Shown in pieces: positions 60,470 through 64,000 of a DNA stretch of 64,000 bases. Source of the stretch: Apostichopus japonicus (lineage: Eukaryota; Echinodermata; Holothuroidea; Aspidochirotida; Stichopodidae); assembly GCF_037975245.1 (NCBI RefSeq), contig NC_092574.1, positions 26,830,713-26,894,712 of the forward strand, in the 5' to 3' direction. The notes below the pieces were generated by a model that ran no database searches, was not told the origin of the DNA, and was given only the letters and a program-made list of their open reading frames with translations. The translations under genes and the position numbers were made by a program. The stretch's first letter is position 1. Each line of letters opens with the position of its first letter.

Positions 60470-60672
60470 CTATGGTACTTGTTCCTTTGCTTTTTGGACT
60501 CTTGGATAAACTCTTTTGTTCTGCGAAGGGTACCAATATATCATCTTAAAACATGTCTTTAAGCCATATATAACACAGTTCTCCTCTTCTGTTGTTGCCT
60601 CCACACTGGTGTCGTACATCACAGGAAAGCTCACCCTTGACTTAGATATTTGGCTTTTCAATTCCTGCTGGA
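60470..60672 (-). CDS. Candidate exon of the 4.4-kb element, unrecognised
   Basis: A minus-strand open stretch reading ELKSQISKSRVSFPVMYDTS, then an acidic ATTEEENC and YGLKTCFKMIYWYPSQNK, follows a short pyrimidine-rich TTTTTTCCAGCAG. The amino acid mix looks protein-like rather than random, but no domain is recognised and no donor was fixed. Confidence 0.3.
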
Positions 60673-60719
60673 AAAAAGAAACAGCAAAGTATTCATCATT
60701 TGAAAAAAAATAAAAATAA

Positions 60720-62290
60720 AGTTGTCACCACAAAGTTATGTGAGATTTGCTTCCACTATAGTCTCAAAAAAACAATCCCAAAGTTTGAAGCAGACTGTAT
60801 AAAGCTGAAAATTTGAACGAGAGTGTCATCACCATTGCAACCAGAATCAAATGCCCAGAATACAGAGATAAAACATGGGCTAAATCTTTGTTTATTTTTA
60901 TGATCTTTAAAAATATAAAATTTTAGAAACAGAAATGCACTGAGCCAACTTATTTATAGGCCTAATCGTTTTTAGTTGTTATTTTGCTTGCTCACATAAC
61001 AAGCCTGTTTAGACCTAGGCTAGAGGAGAATCAGTACTTTGTTACACTAAGTTTGTCTACGGTCGTTTTGATTTAGTCTTACTAGTAGTACTAAAGTATA
61101 TAATGGACCGGCGAAGACTAGAGAATACCCAGAGTTTTAGCAACTGCGTTAAACTGTATCATCTGATCTATTATTTACGCCAATGAGTTTCATTCAATCT
61201 AGGATCAAAAAGAGAAAACTAATTAATCTTAACCTTTAAACTTTGCTACTAAACAGATATGCTTGAATTACAAATAAATGTCAAGAAAACATCATAATCT
61301 AAGAATCGATGCATATACATACACATAAACAGAATAATTTGAATTCGCGCAAGTGAACCCTGCACTACATTGGACAGTAAAAAAACGTGCAATTAGACCA
61401 AACTAAACATACTAAATTTTCCGTTACTTCTACATAAAATATCAATACAAATACAACAACTTACTCTTTTGGCAGTATACTAAAAGCACATGTTATAATA
61501 ACTTCAGACTATCAAGCTTTCCTGACAAAAAAAACGGTTAATACTTCTTACAGTAAGCAAGTCGACCGTGAAGGAATGTCACAATTGTTTCCTGGGCGTG
61601 ACCGGAAATTAAATACTAAAAAATGATAAATGAAAAGGTTAAATAGAACTGAAGCGTGCATCCTGACTGCTCGCAACATATAATACCGTTGACTAGCCAA
61701 CATAATGTGTTCAGCCTACTGTGACTGTACGTTTGAAGGTCTAGCCTTGCTTATTCAATATCACAAAGCCTACCCATTTAGATTCACATGGGAAATTACA
61801 GGAAATCTTTACCAAATGAGTGTAGACTTCAAATAAACTATTGAGCCTTATAGTTCCAGCATTTGTTTGGGAATAAATTAGAAGATTATGTGCCACTGTT
61901 CAATCTAGCCCAATACACACATAACACATTGTTAATTGGTGTTTAGAATGCACACTTTAGTGTTGAGAATGCACTGCAGTACCCAGTAGAAGCCTATAGG
62001 CTACTCACTGTCATTGCACTTGTGTATTGCGAAACGCCAACGTGACAACGGTAGCGTTACACTAACCATAATACAGTACTAGTGCCAGTGGCCTAACAAT
62101 TAACTTTAATTTTACCTTCTAGTTAAAGGAATAACAGGTAGGCCGATGATGCAGTTAATACCTCCATTCTTCTAAAGACCTTCTTGGGTGATTTACGGTT
62201 GAAAGTTGCTTAGAGTGATCGTATGAAACTATGCCAAGCCCAGCAAGCTGCCGTTGCCTCTCGGTTTCCAAATTGAAGTGAATCGAATTG
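60720..62290. other. Unassigned, inside the 4.4-kb element
   Basis: AT-rich sequence without a supported exon; leads into the right subterminal array (TTAGTCCGTCGACACCGACT at about 62,302). Confidence 0.4.
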
Positions 62291-62472
62291 GGTTAAAATA
62301 CATTAGTCCGTCGACACCGACTAAGCTACGATTATATTTTCCTTAGTCAGTGTAAACTAACTAAGAAGCAGCGATGAAACGAAGATTTTTGCTAGTCCGG
62401 GTGCATTGACTAACGTTAAAGACTAATTTAACGTTAGTCCGTGGCAATATTGACTAGTTTATTTTTTCAGTG

Positions 62473-63321
62473 TAGGGGCGTCCATACATCATCGTTTTTC
62501 AAATGGTGTAAATCGATTTGGAGATCGGCTAGCTCTTTTGAGATCGAATAAAGTGACAGGTAGAGTAAGTTGGGCTATCGAAACCGGTTTTTGTCTAACA
62601 TTAACAACTGTCTACTGCGAGGCGTATAGGAGGGTAGTTCGGGTTGGTTGTCGGCTGGAGGTGTATATTTATTCGTAATCGACTTTGTCGGGGTCCAGGG
62701 ACAGATCTCTGATTCTCCCTTAAGCTGCAGCATTTTCAGATATTGTCAGGCTTTTCTTGTTCTCTCAGAGCCATGTTGATCAAAGAAATAACAATCTCCT
62801 ACATTTGTTCAGCACTTGAAACGATTAGGGATGGAGAAATGAACAGTTACCTTTGGATCTCACCATGTCGTCATGCACACGGGCAATTTGTCAAAAATAG
62901 TGTTAAAAGCAAATTATTATTTGTCTTTTTACTTTATTTCCTTTTAAAAAAAAGCTTCTCCAGTAAGGTTTATCTGCAATATATTTTCTTCATGATATGT
63001 TCAATATCTACAACTATCGGAAATGTTAATATCAAAATCAACTAAAAATCTACCAGTTCCCAAGAAGAAGCAGAACATTAATAAATAATATCATGGTACA
63101 CACCTGAAAGATCTTGAGATTTCCATTTGGTATTCTGAAGGTTACCTTTACATATGTTGTTTTTTATTACAAACGTTGTAATTTATCACATACGAAGTGG
63201 CATATTCCAGATAAATTTGATACCAATCCGTCAATCTGTTCTCCTGTTCCGGGAATGTGTCAAAAAGCAACAAGAGAACATTTTTGGATATATGCTATTA
63301 AATAAGATTTTGGGTTTTTAT
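62473..63321 (+). repeat. Segmental duplication, copy B, piece 4
   Basis: Matches about 7,103-7,953 of copy A from TAGGGGCGTCCATAC through AAACCGGTTTTTGTCTAACA and AGCACTTGAAACGATTAG to AAATAAGATTTTGGGTTTTT. After 63,321 homology to copy A stops, before the place where exon 3 would lie. Confidence 0.9.
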
Positions 63322-64000
63322 CTCAATACATTACATGTATAGAGATATTGTAACAGTAAGTGGGACTTTCTCTTCTCTTACAAATTTTTCAGCGTCCTCA
63401 AACAAAGTTCTTTTTCTCTGGAATTTCCAGAGCAAGAATATATCATATAGACCAACAAAAGTTACTATTTTTTATTCCAGAATTGTATCTCATTCTGTGA
63501 CTTTTTCACCGATTTATGTCCAAATCGGGCCAATTTGGACTGAAAACACACTTTGACAGACCTGTTTTGCACACGCTCCAAAACTTATGTTTTATGAAAG
63601 AGAATAGAATAGAACTGTCTTTCAACAGTGGTATCGTCTAAGATAGGGTCCTATGTATTATATATTTTATTAAAATTTTAAACTTTCATTTGTTGTTTAC
63701 AGGTAGGTATTAATAAGAATTTTACTACTTGTATATGACATTTAATGGCTTTTATTTGCTTGATTTGATGTTTAAATGATTTTTCTTTCTTAAAACAACA
63801 CTGAGCTGCCGCCCCTACTTTTAGTAAAAAGGTCCGTTTTTGAAGATTAAGCCCCGCCCCCAAGTCTGTTTTGTAGCAGATTGGCTATGACTCATAACAG
63901 CTACATGTTAGATATACGAAAATGGCTACCCTCGCGAACAATTTTCTGTTCTGTAGTTAGGTACGTGGAAAAACGTGGGTTGTTTTGATATCTAGAAGTG
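63322..64000. other. Unassigned to window end
   Basis: No copy of exon 3 or 4 of the duplicated gene and no recognisable repeat. It may be another insertion in intron 2 of copy B or the far side of the duplication. Confidence 0.4.

Larger units (their letters stand above)
58071..62472. mobile_element. 4.4-kb CACTA-like transposon
   Basis: Ends CACTGAAAAC and TTTTTTCAGTG, target duplication TA (58,069-58,070 and 62,473-62,474); copy A has the empty site CATCTAGGGG (about 7,100). Subterminal arrays of CCGACTAA/TTAGTCGG and TTAGTCAGT fill 58,090-58,460 and recur at 62,300-62,460. No transposase was recognised; two candidate minus-strand exons lie at 58,706-58,838 and 60,470-60,672. Confidence 0.75.

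Overview
This is a eukaryotic, intron-containing, AT-rich and very repeat-rich window, most likely from a marine invertebrate. The evidence is spliced genes with GT-AG introns, a CR1-type LINE whose ORF1 carries an SGNH esterase, tRNA-derived SINEs, many hAT and CACTA-like DNA transposons, long (TA)n tracts and about twenty poly-G/poly-C runs. An echinoderm such as a sea cucumber would fit, but the sequence does not fix the species.

Layout. 1-2,137: a minus-strand two-exon gene for an unrecognised Cys/His-rich protein, cut by the window edge. 2,567-10,050: a complete four-exon plus-strand gene (copy A) for a 273-residue Pro/Gln-rich protein with two C-terminal membrane segments and a tyrosine-rich N-terminus. 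11,278-12,060: a minus-strand first coding exon recognisable as URAD (OHCU decarboxylase). 12,459-13,867: a solo LTR. 16.9-23.8 kb: a dead CR1-like LINE whose ORF1 is split by a 2.9-kb foldback-like element with a 29-bp tandem array. 24-29.6 kb: mostly unassigned, with a few tandem repeats.

29.66-63.3 kb is a second copy (copy B) of the block at 2.39-7.95 kb. It is stretched from about 5.5 kb to 33.7 kb by three large DNA transposons. Copy A keeps each empty site, so the ends and target duplications can be read directly: a 3,554-bp hAT element (30,541-34,094, TSD AATGGATG), a 20,399-bp CACTA-like element (35,223-55,621, TSD TAA) and a 4,402-bp CACTA-like element (58,071-62,472, TSD TA). These hosts hold further nested elements: three hAT MITEs in the hAT element; SINEs with (TA)n tails, a solo LTR, a 276-bp satellite, a 2.35-kb inverted repeat and a decayed coding fragment in the 20-kb element; and a 1.25-kb palindrome in the 4.4-kb element.

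Only two single-copy-looking host loci (the copy A gene and the URAD exon) and perhaps the left-edge gene look alive. Copy B keeps exon 1 and a shortened exon 2, now 27.5 kb apart; its last two exons are not seen in the window. Most of the remaining open reading frames are translations of repeats.
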